DNA from: JAEUJM01 sp964635055
GTDB taxonomy: Bacteria > Actinomycetota > Acidimicrobiia > Acidimicrobiales > DATDAH01
NCBI GenBank assembly: GCA_964635055.1
Contig: CAZWMT010000006.1
Span: 62,001-126,000 of the forward strand
DNA: 64,000 nucleotides
Reading direction: 5' to 3'
In this document: in pieces, positions 8,628 to 17,371 of the stretch
Position numbering within the stretch: the stretch's first letter is position 1
Layout of the letters: each line of letters opens with the position of its first letter
The notes under the pieces: model-generated
What the model was told of the DNA's origin: nothing
Databases searched by the model: none
The model's input: the letters and a program-made list of their open reading frames with translations, nothing else
Program-made: the position numbers and the translations under genes

Positions 8628-11156
8628 ATGTCGCCTGACCGTTCACCCCGTGTCGCCGCCCTCCTCGCCGACCTCAGCCTTGACGAGAAGGCCTCGCTCA
8701 CCGCCGGCGCCGACATGTTCTCGACGCCGCCGGTCGAACGCCTCGGCATCCCCGCGGTGCGGCTCACCGACGGCCCGAACGGCGCGCGGGGTGCGGTGCT
8801 GCCCGGAGAGTCACCGGACACCTCGGTGTGCGTGCCGTGCGGCGCCGCCCTGGGGGCCACCTGGGACCCGGAGCTCATCGAGCGGATCGGCGCGCTGTTG
8901 GGCACCGAGACCCGTCGTCGGGCGTGCCGGGTGCTGCTCGCACCCACCGTCAACCTGCACCGCTCACCCCTCGCCGGCCGCAACTTCGAGTGCTACTCGG
9001 AGGACCCGCTGCTGTCCGGCCTCCTCGCGGCCGCGTTCGTCCGTGGCGCCCAGTCGCAGGGTGTGGCCACGACCGTGAAGCACTTCGTGGGCAACGACGC
9101 CGAGTTCGAGCGCCTGACCATGAGCTCGGTGATCGACGAGCGCACCCTCCGTGAGCTCTACCTGGTGCCGTTCGAGATGGCCGTTCGCCAGGGCGGCAGC
9201 CTCGGGGTGATGACCGGCTACAACCGGGTGAACGGCACCTGGTGCGCCGAGCACGGGCCGCTGCTGTCGACGCTGCGCGACGAGTGGGGATTCGAAGGAT
9301 TCGTGGTGACCGACTGGTACAGCGTGGCCTCGGCCACCGCCTCGTCCGCCGCGGGCCTCGACCTCGAGATGCCGGGACCGGCGCGGGCCTACGGTGACGC
9401 CCTCGCCGAAGCGGTGCGGTCGGGCGTGGTGGACGAGGCGACCGTCGACGCCATCGTGAGCCGCCTGCTGTCGGTCTACGAGCGCATCGGGGCCCTCGAC
9501 GACACCGGCGACGAGCCCGCGACCTCCGTCGACGACCCCGCCGATCGGGCGCTCACCCGGGAGGCCGCCGTCGCCTCGATCGTCCTGCTCACCAACAACG
9601 GCCTGCTCCCGCTCGACGCCACCGCGCTCACCCGGGTCGCGGTCGTCGGCCCCAACGCCGACCGGGCGGTGATCATGGGCGGCGGGTCGGCCCGGGTCAT
9701 GCCGGCCTACCTCACCACACCCCTCGAGGCCATCCGCCGGCGGCTCGGCGACGACGTGGAGATCGTGCACGAGCCAGGCGTCGACATCACCCGCACCGCG
9801 CCCACGCTCGCGCTCGATCTCACCTACGAGTTCTGCGCCGGTCCGGACGATCCCGAGCCCAGGAAGGTCCTGAGGTCCGAGTCGCGGGCCACCGCCGAGC
9901 TGTTCGCGTTCGGGCCGCCGACGGGCGTGCCGGAGGGGTTCACCCTCCGGGCGACCGGGCGCTGGACACCCCCGACCGGCGGGCCGTTCGAGCTCTCGCT
10001 CATCCAGGCGGGCGGCACCCGCCTGACGGTGGACGGCACGGTGGTCATCGACGGCATCGCCGACCCCCCGCCGCCCGGGCGCAGCTTCTTCGGCGGTGGC
10101 AGCGCCCAGGCCACCGCCACCGTCGAGCTCGAGGCCGGCACACCGGTCGACGTGGAGATCGACTTCGAGGCCACCAGCCCGCACGGCATCCACGCCTTCA
10201 AGGTCGGCGGCCGCCCGCTGCTGCCAGACGATGCGCTGGAGCGGGCCGCCCGCGCCGCCGCCGGCGCCGATGTGGCCATCGTCGTCGTCGGCACCGACCA
10301 CGAGTGGGAGTCGGAGGGTGCCGACCGCGAGTCCTGGGCGCTGCCGGGCGACCAGCACGCCTTGATCGACGAGGTGTGCCGGGCGAACCCGAACACGGTC
10401 GTGGTGGTCAACGCGGGGTCGCCGGTCGACCTGTCCTGGGTCGACTCGGGGGTCGCGGTGGTGCAGGCCTGGTTCGGCGGCCAGGAGATGGCCGCGGCGG
10501 TCGCCGCGGTGCTGGTCGGCGACGTCGACCCGGGCGGTCGCCTGCCCACGACCCAGCCCATGGCCATCGAGCACAACCCGGCGTTCGGCAACTTCCCCGG
10601 CGAGAGCGACGAGGTGCGCTACGGCGAGGGCCTGCTGATGGGGTACCGGTGGTACGAGGCCCGCCGGCTGCCGGTGCGCTTCCCGTTCGGCCACGGCCTG
10701 TCGTACACCACCTTCACGTTCGGTGAGCCCGTGCTGTCGTCGGCCACGTTCGCCGAGGGCGACACCCTGACCGTGGGGGTTCCCGTCACCAACACGGGCG
10801 ACCGGCCGGGCTCGGAGGTGGTGCAGTGCTACGTCGAGCCGGGGCGGACGCGGGTGCAACGCCCCGTCAAGGAGCTGCGGGCGTTCGCCAAGGTGCATCT
10901 CGACCCTGGCCAGTCGACCACCGTCGCGCTGGCCCTCGACGACCGTGCCTTCGCCTACTGGGACGTCGGCACGCGCGACGGGCCGGAGATCCGTGAGCGC
11001 CTGCCGATGGGTGGGTCCCCGGCCGCCGACGCCCCCCGTCGCACCCCTGGATGGCGCGTCGACCCGGGCATGGCGACCGTGCACATCGGCCGCTCGTCGG
11101 CGGACATCTGGCACCGAGTGCCGGTCGAGATCGTGGCGCCGGCCGCCGGCGGCTGA
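8628..11156 (+). CDS. Beta-glucosidase-type glycoside hydrolase, family 3
   Basis: An 842-residue GH3 enzyme that would release terminal beta-linked glucose (or xylose) from oligosaccharides or glycosides. The N-terminal TIM barrel contains KHF (residues 151-153), the MTGYNRVNG segment and the nucleophile Asp229 in GFVVTDWYS. The alpha/beta sandwich domain carries a PA14-like insertion (about 395-530; RLTVDGTVVIDG). GTDHEWESEGADR lies in the second domain and a fibronectin-III-like domain closes the protein (about 735-790). This order matches the long PA14-containing GH3 beta-glucosidases. There is no signal peptide, so the enzyme is probably cytoplasmic and acts on imported glycosides, although no transporter is adjacent. 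Confidence 0.9.
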   Translation: MSPDRSPRVAALLADLSLDEKASLTAGADMFSTPPVERLGIPAVRLTDGPNGARGAVLPGESPDTSVCVPCGAALGATWDPELIERIGALLGTETRRRACRVLLAPTVNLHRSPLAGRNFECYSEDPLLSGLLAAAFVRGAQSQGVATTVKHFVGNDAEFERLTMSSVIDERTLRELYLVPFEMAVRQGGSLGVMTGYNRVNGTWCAEHGPLLSTLRDEWGFEGFVVTDWYSVASATASSAAGLDLEMPGPARAYGDALAEAVRSGVVDEATVDAIVSRLLSVYERIGALDDTGDEPATSVDDPADRALTREAAVASIVLLTNNGLLPLDATALTRVAVVGPNADRAVIMGGGSARVMPAYLTTPLEAIRRRLGDDVEIVHEPGVDITRTAPTLALDLTYEFCAGPDDPEPRKVLRSESRATAELFAFGPPTGVPEGFTLRATGRWTPPTGGPFELSLIQAGGTRLTVDGTVVIDGIADPPPPGRSFFGGGSAQATATVELEAGTPVDVEIDFEATSPHGIHAFKVGGRPLLPDDALERAARAAAGADVAIVVVGTDHEWESEGADRESWALPGDQHALIDEVCRANPNTVVVVNAGSPVDLSWVDSGVAVVQAWFGGQEMAAAVAAVLVGDVDPGGRLPTTQPMAIEHNPAFGNFPGESDEVRYGEGLLMGYRWYEARRLPVRFPFGHGLSYTTFTFGEPVLSSATFAEGDTLTVGVPVTNTGDRPGSEVVQCYVEPGRTRVQRPVKELRAFAKVHLDPGQSTTVALALDDRAFAYWDVGTRDGPEIRERLPMGGSPAADAPRRTPGWRVDPGMATVHIGRSSADIWHRVPVEIVAPAAGG

Positions 11157-11193
11157 CTGGCTCCACCCCGGGTGCCCTCCTAGGCTCGCCGGG

Positions 11194-13695
11194 TTGTCCT
11201 CCACCCTGGAAACCCCTGAAGACGCGCGCGTCCACATCGATGCCGATCCCGACGACTTCGACCGGCTCGACGCCGGCGACACCCGTCGGTACTACTTCGA
11301 GATCTTCGCGGTCTCGATGGCAGGTCTGCTGATCGAGATCAGCTACACGCGCATCATCTCCTACAAGCTCTTCTACTACTGGGTCTACCTGGTGATCGGC
11401 CTGGCCCTGTTGGGAATCGGCTCGGGCAGCGTGTTCGTCACCATCTCGAAGCGCCTGCGGCACTCGCCGACCCGGCCCATCATCATGTGGGGCTCGCTGG
11501 CGGCCGCGCTCAGCGTGGGCGTCGGCTACCAGGTGCTCGCCCGCACGCCGATCGACACCCTGAAGATCTGGCAGTACGGCACCGGCGACTCCGTGTTCAA
11601 CCTGGGTGCGCTGGTGGTCATCTCGTTCTGCCTGTTCGCCTCGTTCGTGGCCATCGGCATCATGATCGCCACGCTGTTCGGACGGAAGTCCGAGCGCATC
11701 AACCGCCTCTACTTCGCCGACCTGGCCGGCGCCGGCCTGGCCTGTGCCATCGTCGTGACCCTGGTCGGCACCATCGGGCCGCCGTCGGTGGTGTGCCTCG
11801 CCGGTGTGCTGCTGGCCGCGGTGGGGCTCCGCCTGGCCTGGGGCGGGTCGAAGGTCGCGTTGATCGGCGGGGCCGTCCTCGCGGCGGTGCTGTTCGCCGG
11901 TGTGGTGGCGCCCAGCCTGCTGCCCGACATCCAGCTCGACGGCGTGAAGGACGAGGTCACCGGCAAGGACGACGCCTTCTCGGCGTGGAGCCCGGTCTTC
12001 CGTGTCGACGCGGTCCAGGTCGACGACGACACGAAGCTGCTCTATCACGACGGGCTGCCGGGCTCGGCAATCCACCGTTACGACGGCGACCCGGCGAGCC
12101 TCAGCCGGTTCGACGACGATCCGCGGTCGCTCCCGTTCGCGGTCACGGGCGAGTCGCCCGACGACGTGATGATCATCGGCGCCGCGGGCGGCAACGAGAT
12201 CCTCACGTCGCTGTACTACGACGCCGGCCACATCGACGCCATCGAGCTCAACCCGGTCACCTTCGACCTGCTGTCCGACCGGTTCGCCGACTTCGCGGGG
12301 AACATCGCCGACGACTCGCGGGTCAACTACGTCAACGGCGACGGCCGTTCCTTCCTGGCCCGCAGCGACGACGAGTTCGCCATCGTGTGGTTCCCCGCCC
12401 CCGACAGCTACGCCGCGACCAACGCGGCCAGCTCGGGGGCGTTCGTGCTCTCCGAGAGCTACCTCTACACGAAGGAGGCGGTGACGGACAGCCTCGACCA
12501 CCTGCAGGACGACGGGATCCTCGCCGCCCAGTTCGGCGAGTTCGACTACGAGCGGCGGCCCAACCGCACCACGCGGTACGTGGCCACCGCACGCGAGGCG
12601 CTGGCCGACCGGGGCATCGACGACCCGCGCGACCACATCATGGTCGCCACCACCCCCGTCCCCGCCTTCGGCGGCCAACTCGCCACCATCCTCGTGAAGG
12701 AGGCGCCGTTCACCGACGAGGAGGTGGCCCGTTTCCTGGACGGCGTGGACGCGGTCGAGGGGTCGACGCTGCGCTACGCACCCGGGCATCCCGTCGAGGG
12801 TGAGCCGGTGAGCGACCTGGTGCTGGCCCAGGGCGACGAGGTGGACGCGTTCTTCGACGCCTACCCCTACGAGGTGGGCCCCATCACCGACGACGGCCCG
12901 TTCTTCTGGCACTTCACCTCGTTCAAGACCGTGCTCGGCGACTTCACCCACTCCGTGGCCGTGGACGACCCCGACGTGCTGGAGGTGGGCGGCATCGGCG
13001 AGCGGGTGCTGATCCTGCTGCTGATCGTGGCCACCGGCTTCGCGGCGGTGTTCCTGCTGTTGCCGTTCGTGGCCATCCGCAAGATCTTCGTGGCCCTCCC
13101 GCGCAAGGGCCGCTCGGCGCTCTACTTCGCGTCGCTCGGGTTCGGCTTCATCTTCTTCGAGGTCACGTTGATCCAACGACTCACGTTGTTCCTCGGCTAC
13201 CCCACGTACTCGCTCACGGTCACGCTGGCGTCGATCCTGTTGTTCACGGGTGTCGGCGCGCTCTTGAGCGGGCGCTACGCCGATCGACCCCACCAGGTGC
13301 TACCCGTGCTGGCCGGTGCCATCGCGGCGTTGACGCTGTTCTACGCCTTCGTGCTGCCGCTCATCACCGAGTCGCTGCTGACGGCGCCGCTGCCGGTGCG
13401 CATCGTGACCGCGTTCGTGGTGCTGGCGCCCCTCGGCATCTGCCTCGGCACCTTCATGCCCCTGGGTCTCGGCGCGGTGGCGGCCATGACCGACCACCCC
13501 TCCGAGTACGTGGCCTGGGGCTGGGCGGTGAACGGCTTCGCCTCGGTGGTGGGCTCGGTGCTCACCACCATGTTGGCCATGACCTTCGGCTTCCAGGTGG
13601 TGCTCTTCGTGGCCCTGGCCGTCTATGTGGTGGCGCTGCTGGCCCTGCGGGGCCTCGTCGGTCCCGACCGGCCCGCCGCTACCGTGGCGGCGTGA
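11194..13695 (+). CDS. Polytopic membrane protein with spermidine synthase-like domain
   Basis: About 833 residues. An N-terminal block of hydrophobic helices (residues about 35-260) is followed by a Rossmann-fold spermidine synthase-like domain (about 310-560: DVMIIGAAGGNEILTSLYYD, HIDAIELNPVTFDLL, VNYVNGDGRSFLARSDDEFA) and a second hydrophobic block (about 605-830). The class resembles membrane-fused SpeE-like proteins. The GAAGGNE motif keeps the SAM-type glycine loop, but known aminopropyltransferase residues cannot all be confirmed, so the reaction is uncertain. The start is difficult: no ATG or GTG precedes the first helix in frame, so I chose TTG at 11194, 37 bp after the GH3 stop. The SRPBCC gene overlaps its stop codon. 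Confidence 0.78.
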   Translation: MSSTLETPEDARVHIDADPDDFDRLDAGDTRRYYFEIFAVSMAGLLIEISYTRIISYKLFYYWVYLVIGLALLGIGSGSVFVTISKRLRHSPTRPIIMWGSLAAALSVGVGYQVLARTPIDTLKIWQYGTGDSVFNLGALVVISFCLFASFVAIGIMIATLFGRKSERINRLYFADLAGAGLACAIVVTLVGTIGPPSVVCLAGVLLAAVGLRLAWGGSKVALIGGAVLAAVLFAGVVAPSLLPDIQLDGVKDEVTGKDDAFSAWSPVFRVDAVQVDDDTKLLYHDGLPGSAIHRYDGDPASLSRFDDDPRSLPFAVTGESPDDVMIIGAAGGNEILTSLYYDAGHIDAIELNPVTFDLLSDRFADFAGNIADDSRVNYVNGDGRSFLARSDDEFAIVWFPAPDSYAATNAASSGAFVLSESYLYTKEAVTDSLDHLQDDGILAAQFGEFDYERRPNRTTRYVATAREALADRGIDDPRDHIMVATTPVPAFGGQLATILVKEAPFTDEEVARFLDGVDAVEGSTLRYAPGHPVEGEPVSDLVLAQGDEVDAFFDAYPYEVGPITDDGPFFWHFTSFKTVLGDFTHSVAVDDPDVLEVGGIGERVLILLLIVATGFAAVFLLLPFVAIRKIFVALPRKGRSALYFASLGFGFIFFEVTLIQRLTLFLGYPTYSLTVTLASILLFTGVGALLSGRYADRPHQVLPVLAGAIAALTLFYAFVLPLITESLLTAPLPVRIVTAFVVLAPLGICLGTFMPLGLGAVAAMTDHPSEYVAWGWAVNGFASVVGSVLTTMLAMTFGFQVVLFVALAVYVVALLALRGLVGPDRPAATVAA

Positions 13696-14228
13696 CCGAG
13701 CCCTCGAGCCCCGACCCGCACGACGACCATACGGGCGACACCGGCGACGGTGACGCCGACGCTGCCGACAGCGCCGATGTCGTCTCGGTCGAGCGACTGA
13801 TCCCGGCGGCGGCGGGCGACATCTTCGCCCTGCTCGCCGACGCTCGGCGCCACAAGGACATCGACGGGTCGGGCACCGTGCGCGACGCCAAGGGCGACCC
13901 CGAGCCGCTGGTGCTCGGCTCGACGTTCGGCATGTCCATGAAGATGGGCATCCCGTACTCGATGCAGAGCACGGTGGTGGAGTTCGAGCCCGACCGGCGG
14001 ATCGCCTGGCAGACGCGTGGGCCCGGCCCGATCGGCAAGTACGTCGCCGGCCGGATCTGGCGCTACGAGCTCGAGCCCACCGACGGCGGCACCCTGGTGC
14101 GCGAGAGCTGGGACATCACCCACGAGTCGATGTTCACCAAGCCCGTGGTGCGCATGGCCGCCGACAAGACCCGCGCCAACATGGCCGCCACGCTCGAGCG
14201 CATCGAGCAACTCCTGGCCGGCACCTGA
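13692..14228 (+). CDS. SRPBCC (START-like) family protein
   Basis: A 178-residue protein with an acidic, disordered N-terminus (Asp/Ala/Gly to about residue 28), then a polyketide-cyclase/dehydrase-type SRPBCC fold: VERLIPAAAGDIFALLADAR, a central beta-region and a long C-terminal helix (RANMAATLERIEQLLAGT). The fold forms a hydrophobic ligand cavity; ligand and reaction cannot be read from sequence. The GTG start overlaps the TGA stop of the upstream membrane protein (GTGA), a clear sign of translational coupling, so the two products probably function together. Confidence 0.75.
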   Translation: MTEPSSPDPHDDHTGDTGDGDADAADSADVVSVERLIPAAAGDIFALLADARRHKDIDGSGTVRDAKGDPEPLVLGSTFGMSMKMGIPYSMQSTVVEFEPDRRIAWQTRGPGPIGKYVAGRIWRYELEPTDGGTLVRESWDITHESMFTKPVVRMAADKTRANMAATLERIEQLLAGT

Positions 14229-14230
14229 CT

Positions 14231-15037
14231 TCAGTCGACGTAGTTCGGGGGGCGATCCTCCTTGCGGGACCGGATGTACTCCTCCAGGTTCTGGGTGGTG
14301 AGGCGGATGAGCAGCTGGTTGCGGTTCTCCAGGTCGATGGCCGCCTCGAGGCTGCCGATCTCGAGCGACGACCACAGCAGCTTCTTGGTCATGGCCACGC
14401 CGTGGGTGGAGAACCCGCAGATGCGCTCGGCCAGCTCGTAGCAGGTGTCGAGCAGCTCGCCGTCGGCCACGGTGCGCGACACCAGCCCGATGCGCTCGGC
14501 CTCGTCGGCGTGCACGTCGCGGCCCGACAGGCAGATCTCGAAGGCCCGGGACGAGCCGATGGCGCGGCTGAGCGTGTAGCTGAGGCCCAGCTCGACCGCG
14601 CCGAGGCCGTTGTTGATGCCGGCGGCGCGCCAGTAGGCGGATTGCGCGGCCACCCGGATGTCCGCCCCGAGCGACAGGCACATGCCGCCGCCGATGGCCG
14701 GGCCGTTGACCGCGGCGATCACCGGCTGGGGCATGTGGCGCATGATCGGCACCAGCTCGCTGAAGTGCTCCATGGCCCGGATGGCCATGCGCGACAGCGG
14801 CAGGCCCTCGCTGTTGGGCGGCATGCCGGCATCCTCCAGGTCGAGCCCGGAGCAGAAGCCGGCCCCGGAGCCGGTGAGGACCACCGCCCAGGTGTCGTTG
14901 TCCTCCCCGGCCTCGCGCAGTGCGTCGCGCAGCGGCGTCACCGTGTCGAACGACATCGCGTTCATGCGCTCCGGCCGGTTCAACGTGAGCTGGCGCACGT
15001 GCGGGCGCGGCTCGGACACCTCGAGGTAGCTGGTCAT
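14231..15037 (-). CDS. Enoyl-CoA hydratase/isomerase family protein
   Basis: A 268-residue crotonase-superfamily enzyme. Key blocks are LTLNRPERMNAMSFDTVTPL, GSGAGFCSGLDLEDAG and the CoA/oxyanion region AAVNGPAIGGGMCLSLGADI; ELGLSYTLSRAIG follows. It resembles the enoyl-CoA hydratases found in mycobacterial and acidimicrobial fatty-acid or steroid degradation sets. It lacks the strict two-Glu pattern of a canonical hydratase in what I can align, so isomerase or hydrolase activity is possible. Its stop lies 2 bp from the stop of the convergent SRPBCC gene. Its upstream gap contains the CTCAGCTG tandem repeat. Confidence 0.82.
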   Translation of the reverse strand: MTSYLEVSEPRPHVRQLTLNRPERMNAMSFDTVTPLRDALREAGEDNDTWAVVLTGSGAGFCSGLDLEDAGMPPNSEGLPLSRMAIRAMEHFSELVPIMRHMPQPVIAAVNGPAIGGGMCLSLGADIRVAAQSAYWRAAGINNGLGAVELGLSYTLSRAIGSSRAFEICLSGRDVHADEAERIGLVSRTVADGELLDTCYELAERICGFSTHGVAMTKKLLWSSLEIGSLEAAIDLENRNQLLIRLTTQNLEEYIRSRKEDRPPNYVD

Positions 15038-15056
15038 GGACGCGGACCGTACTGCC

Positions 15057-15104
15057 CTCAGCTGCTCAGCTGCTCAGCTGCTCAGCTGCTCAGCTGCTCA
15101 GCTA
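15057..15104. repeat. Tandem repeat, six units of CTCAGCTG
   Basis: Five perfect copies and one near-perfect copy of the 8-mer CTCAGCTG run from 15057 to 15104. Each contains the CAGCTG palindrome. The array begins 20 bp upstream of the hydratase start and its last unit supplies the TAG stop of the serine hydrolase gene (15102-15104, minus strand). It therefore lies in the hydratase promoter and could vary in copy number by slippage. Confidence 0.85.
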
Positions 15105-16337
15105 TGCCAGCAGCGCCTGCTTGACCAGTTGCTTGAACTGGGCGCGGAGGGTGTAGGTGCTCGACGGGAGCAGCTGGGTGAGGAACACGGCGGTGACGTC
15201 CTCGACCGGGTCGACCCAGAAGCCCGTCGACGCGGCCCCGCCCCACGAGAACTCGCCCGGTGACGAGGGGGTCTTGGCCGCAGCCGGGTCGATCACCACC
15301 GCGAAGCCGAGACCGAACCCCACGCCGTCGTAGGCCGTCTCGGCGAAGGTGGACTGGCCGAACTGCTCGAGGTCGACGCCGCCCGGCAGGTGGTTGACCG
15401 TCATGTAGGCGAGGGTGCGGGGGCCGAGCAGTCGGGCACCGTCGAGCTCGCCGCCGCGACGGAGCATCTCGGTGAAGCGCAGGTAGTCGTGGGCGGTCGA
15501 CACCAGTCCACCGCCGCCCGAGAAGAACCGGGGCGGCTTGCGGGCCACGTCGCCGATGGGGTCGTAGCGGAGAGCCCGGCCGGTCGTGGGTTGGGGCACG
15601 TACAGCGCTCCCAGCCGGTCGCTCTTGTCGCCGTCGGCCCAGAACGACGTGTCGCGCATGCCGAGGGGCCCGAAGACTCGATCGGCCAGGAACCGGTCGA
15701 GGGGCAGGCCGGACCACACCTCGACGAGGCGCCCCACCACGTCCGTGGCGTGCGAGTAGTTGAACCGGGTGCCGGGCTCGTTGACCAGCGGCAGGCCGGC
15801 CCAGGTGTCGACGCAACCGGCGAGGTCTCGGTCCCGGGGCGACCCGAAGTCGAACCCGGCGTCGCGGTACAGCTCGTCGGTGGGGTGCACCCGGTGGAAG
15901 CCGTAGGTGAGGCCGGCGGTGTGGGTGAGCAGGTGCCAGACCCGCACCGGCTCGGTGGCGGGGACGGTGACCGGGTGCTCGGCGGTGCCGCCGGTGAACA
16001 CCCGCACGTCGGCGAAGCTGGGGATGTAGCGGCTGACCGGGTCCTTCAGCTCGAACCGCCCTTCCTCGTAGAGCATCATCGCCGCCACCGACGTGATCGG
16101 CTTGGTCATCGAGTAGATGCGGAACACGGTGTCGTCCTCGACCGGCAGGTCGTTCTCGACGTCGCGGTGGCCGTAGCGGGCGACGTGCACCCGCTTCCCG
16201 GCCCGCGTGACCACCAACTGCCAGCCCGGCAGCCGCCCGTCGTCCACGTAGCGGGCGAAGTGGGCGTCGATGCGGGCCAGGCGGCCGGCGTCGAACCCGG
16301 CCTCGGCGGGGTCGACCTCGGGTGTGAGCGTGGTCAT
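15102..16337 (-). CDS. Serine hydrolase, class C beta-lactamase/esterase family
   Basis: A 411-residue penicillin-binding-protein-fold serine hydrolase (Beta-lactamase family, PF00144). The catalytic SxxK is SMTK at residues 76-79. The second motif is the Tyr-containing FNYSHATDVVGRLVEVWSG, typical of EstB-like esterases. No signal peptide follows from the start at 16337, so the protein is probably cytoplasmic and more likely an esterase or beta-lactone/peptide hydrolase than a drug-resistance beta-lactamase. It follows the M15 lipoprotein gene on the same strand with a 128-bp gap. Confidence 0.85.
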   Translation of the reverse strand: MTTLTPEVDPAEAGFDAGRLARIDAHFARYVDDGRLPGWQLVVTRAGKRVHVARYGHRDVENDLPVEDDTVFRIYSMTKPITSVAAMMLYEEGRFELKDPVSRYIPSFADVRVFTGGTAEHPVTVPATEPVRVWHLLTHTAGLTYGFHRVHPTDELYRDAGFDFGSPRDRDLAGCVDTWAGLPLVNEPGTRFNYSHATDVVGRLVEVWSGLPLDRFLADRVFGPLGMRDTSFWADGDKSDRLGALYVPQPTTGRALRYDPIGDVARKPPRFFSGGGGLVSTAHDYLRFTEMLRRGGELDGARLLGPRTLAYMTVNHLPGGVDLEQFGQSTFAETAYDGVGFGLGFAVVIDPAAAKTPSSPGEFSWGGAASTGFWVDPVEDVTAVFLTQLLPSSTYTLRAQFKQLVKQALLA

Positions 16338-16465
16338 GGCGTGTCGGGCCTCCTCGGTCGGCGCCCCGTCGGGTTCCGACCGACCGGTTGTCGGCGGGAC
16401 TCGCCGCCAGGTGGTCTCGGGGCCATGGCGGCGACGGTACTCATCGGCGGGGCGGCCGCGGCCGC

Positions 16466-17371
16466 TCACTGACCGTTGGCGCTGAAGTGCTGGTAGTCCT
16501 TGAGACTGTTCCAGACGCCGCCCCAGCTCCAGCCGACGGCGGCGAAGGCGGCCACCACGGCGTCGCCGTCGTGGATCACACCCGGCGAGGTACGGGAGCG
16601 GTCGAGGTAGGCCGAGGCCAGTTCGGGCACCACCAGGTCGCCCTTCACGTACGGGTTCAGGAACGGGTTGACGTCGATGGCCAGGCCGTAGGCGTGCTGC
16701 GACCAGGAGGTGGCCCCGGTGGTCGCCCGGCACACGAACGCCGTCGTGTTGTTGCCGTCGCCGGTGGGCGGGTAGTCGAGCTCGGGGGCGTCGACCACCC
16801 GCATCTCCTCGATCGGGTAGCGCAGGCCGTCGAGCGCTCGGAACACCGCGACCATGTCGTCGGCCGCGGCGGCGTTCACCAGCAGCTCGCCGCGGTGGTG
16901 CTCGCCGTCGAAGCCCCAGTAGGTGACCGTCAGGTAGCGGAGCTGGTCGAGGGTGACCGGGCAGCCGGGTGACCACGTGGACCGGGCCGCCACGTCGGCG
17001 GGCACCGGGTCGTTGGTGGACTCGAACGCGTCGGACGCGGGCGGCGGCAACGGGCCCTCGATCTGGAACCGGCGATCCACCAGCTCGGGTGGCGTGGGCT
17101 GGATCTCGCCGAACCCGTCGGGGCGCAACGGCAGGACCCGGGTGCCCAGCCAGGCCGGCGGCGCGAACGGGTCGACCGTCGTGGTGGTGGGTGCGACGGT
17201 CGTCGTGGTCACCGGCGCGGCGGTGGTGGTCGTCGCTCCAGAGGTCGGTGGCGCCGCGGTGCGCTCGCCGGCGGCGCTGCGGTCACCGGCGCCGCACCCG
17301 GTGAGCAGGAGCGCGCCGGCCAGGGTGAGCAGCGCCGTCCTGCGGCTGGCGGAGCGACGGCGCGGGCTCAG
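16466..17371 (-). CDS. M15-type peptidase lipoprotein with an apparent CTG start
   Basis: The peptidase domain has the zinc motif SQHAYGLAIDVNPF (His-x6-Asp) and the late His in LKDYQHF, as in the M15 D-Ala-D-Ala carboxypeptidase / L-Ala-D-Glu peptidase clan. It should trim peptidoglycan stems outside the membrane. The first conventional start is GTG at 17212, but the same frame continues upstream and encodes a textbook lipoprotein signal: RRRSASRRTALLTLAGALLL then TGC. A Thr/Pro/Val linker follows. No ATG, GTG or TTG precedes the signal; a CTG at 17369-17371 overlaps the TGA of the upstream gene as CTGA. I therefore place the start there (301 residues). A start at 17212 would give an unexported 248-residue protein, which makes little sense. 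Confidence 0.7.
   Translation of the reverse strand: MSPRRRSASRRTALLTLAGALLLTGCGAGDRSAAGERTAAPPTSGATTTTAAPVTTTTVAPTTTTVDPFAPPAWLGTRVLPLRPDGFGEIQPTPPELVDRRFQIEGPLPPPASDAFESTNDPVPADVAARSTWSPGCPVTLDQLRYLTVTYWGFDGEHHRGELLVNAAAADDMVAVFRALDGLRYPIEEMRVVDAPELDYPPTGDGNNTTAFVCRATTGATSWSQHAYGLAIDVNPFLNPYVKGDLVVPELASAYLDRSRTSPGVIHDGDAVVAAFAAVGWSWGGVWNSLKDYQHFSANGQ

Noticed and set aside
15102..16337. Possible antibiotic-resistance beta-lactamase
   Set aside because: The SMTK and YSH-type motifs and the lack of a signal peptide fit EstB-like esterases better; a periplasmic resistance enzyme would be exported.
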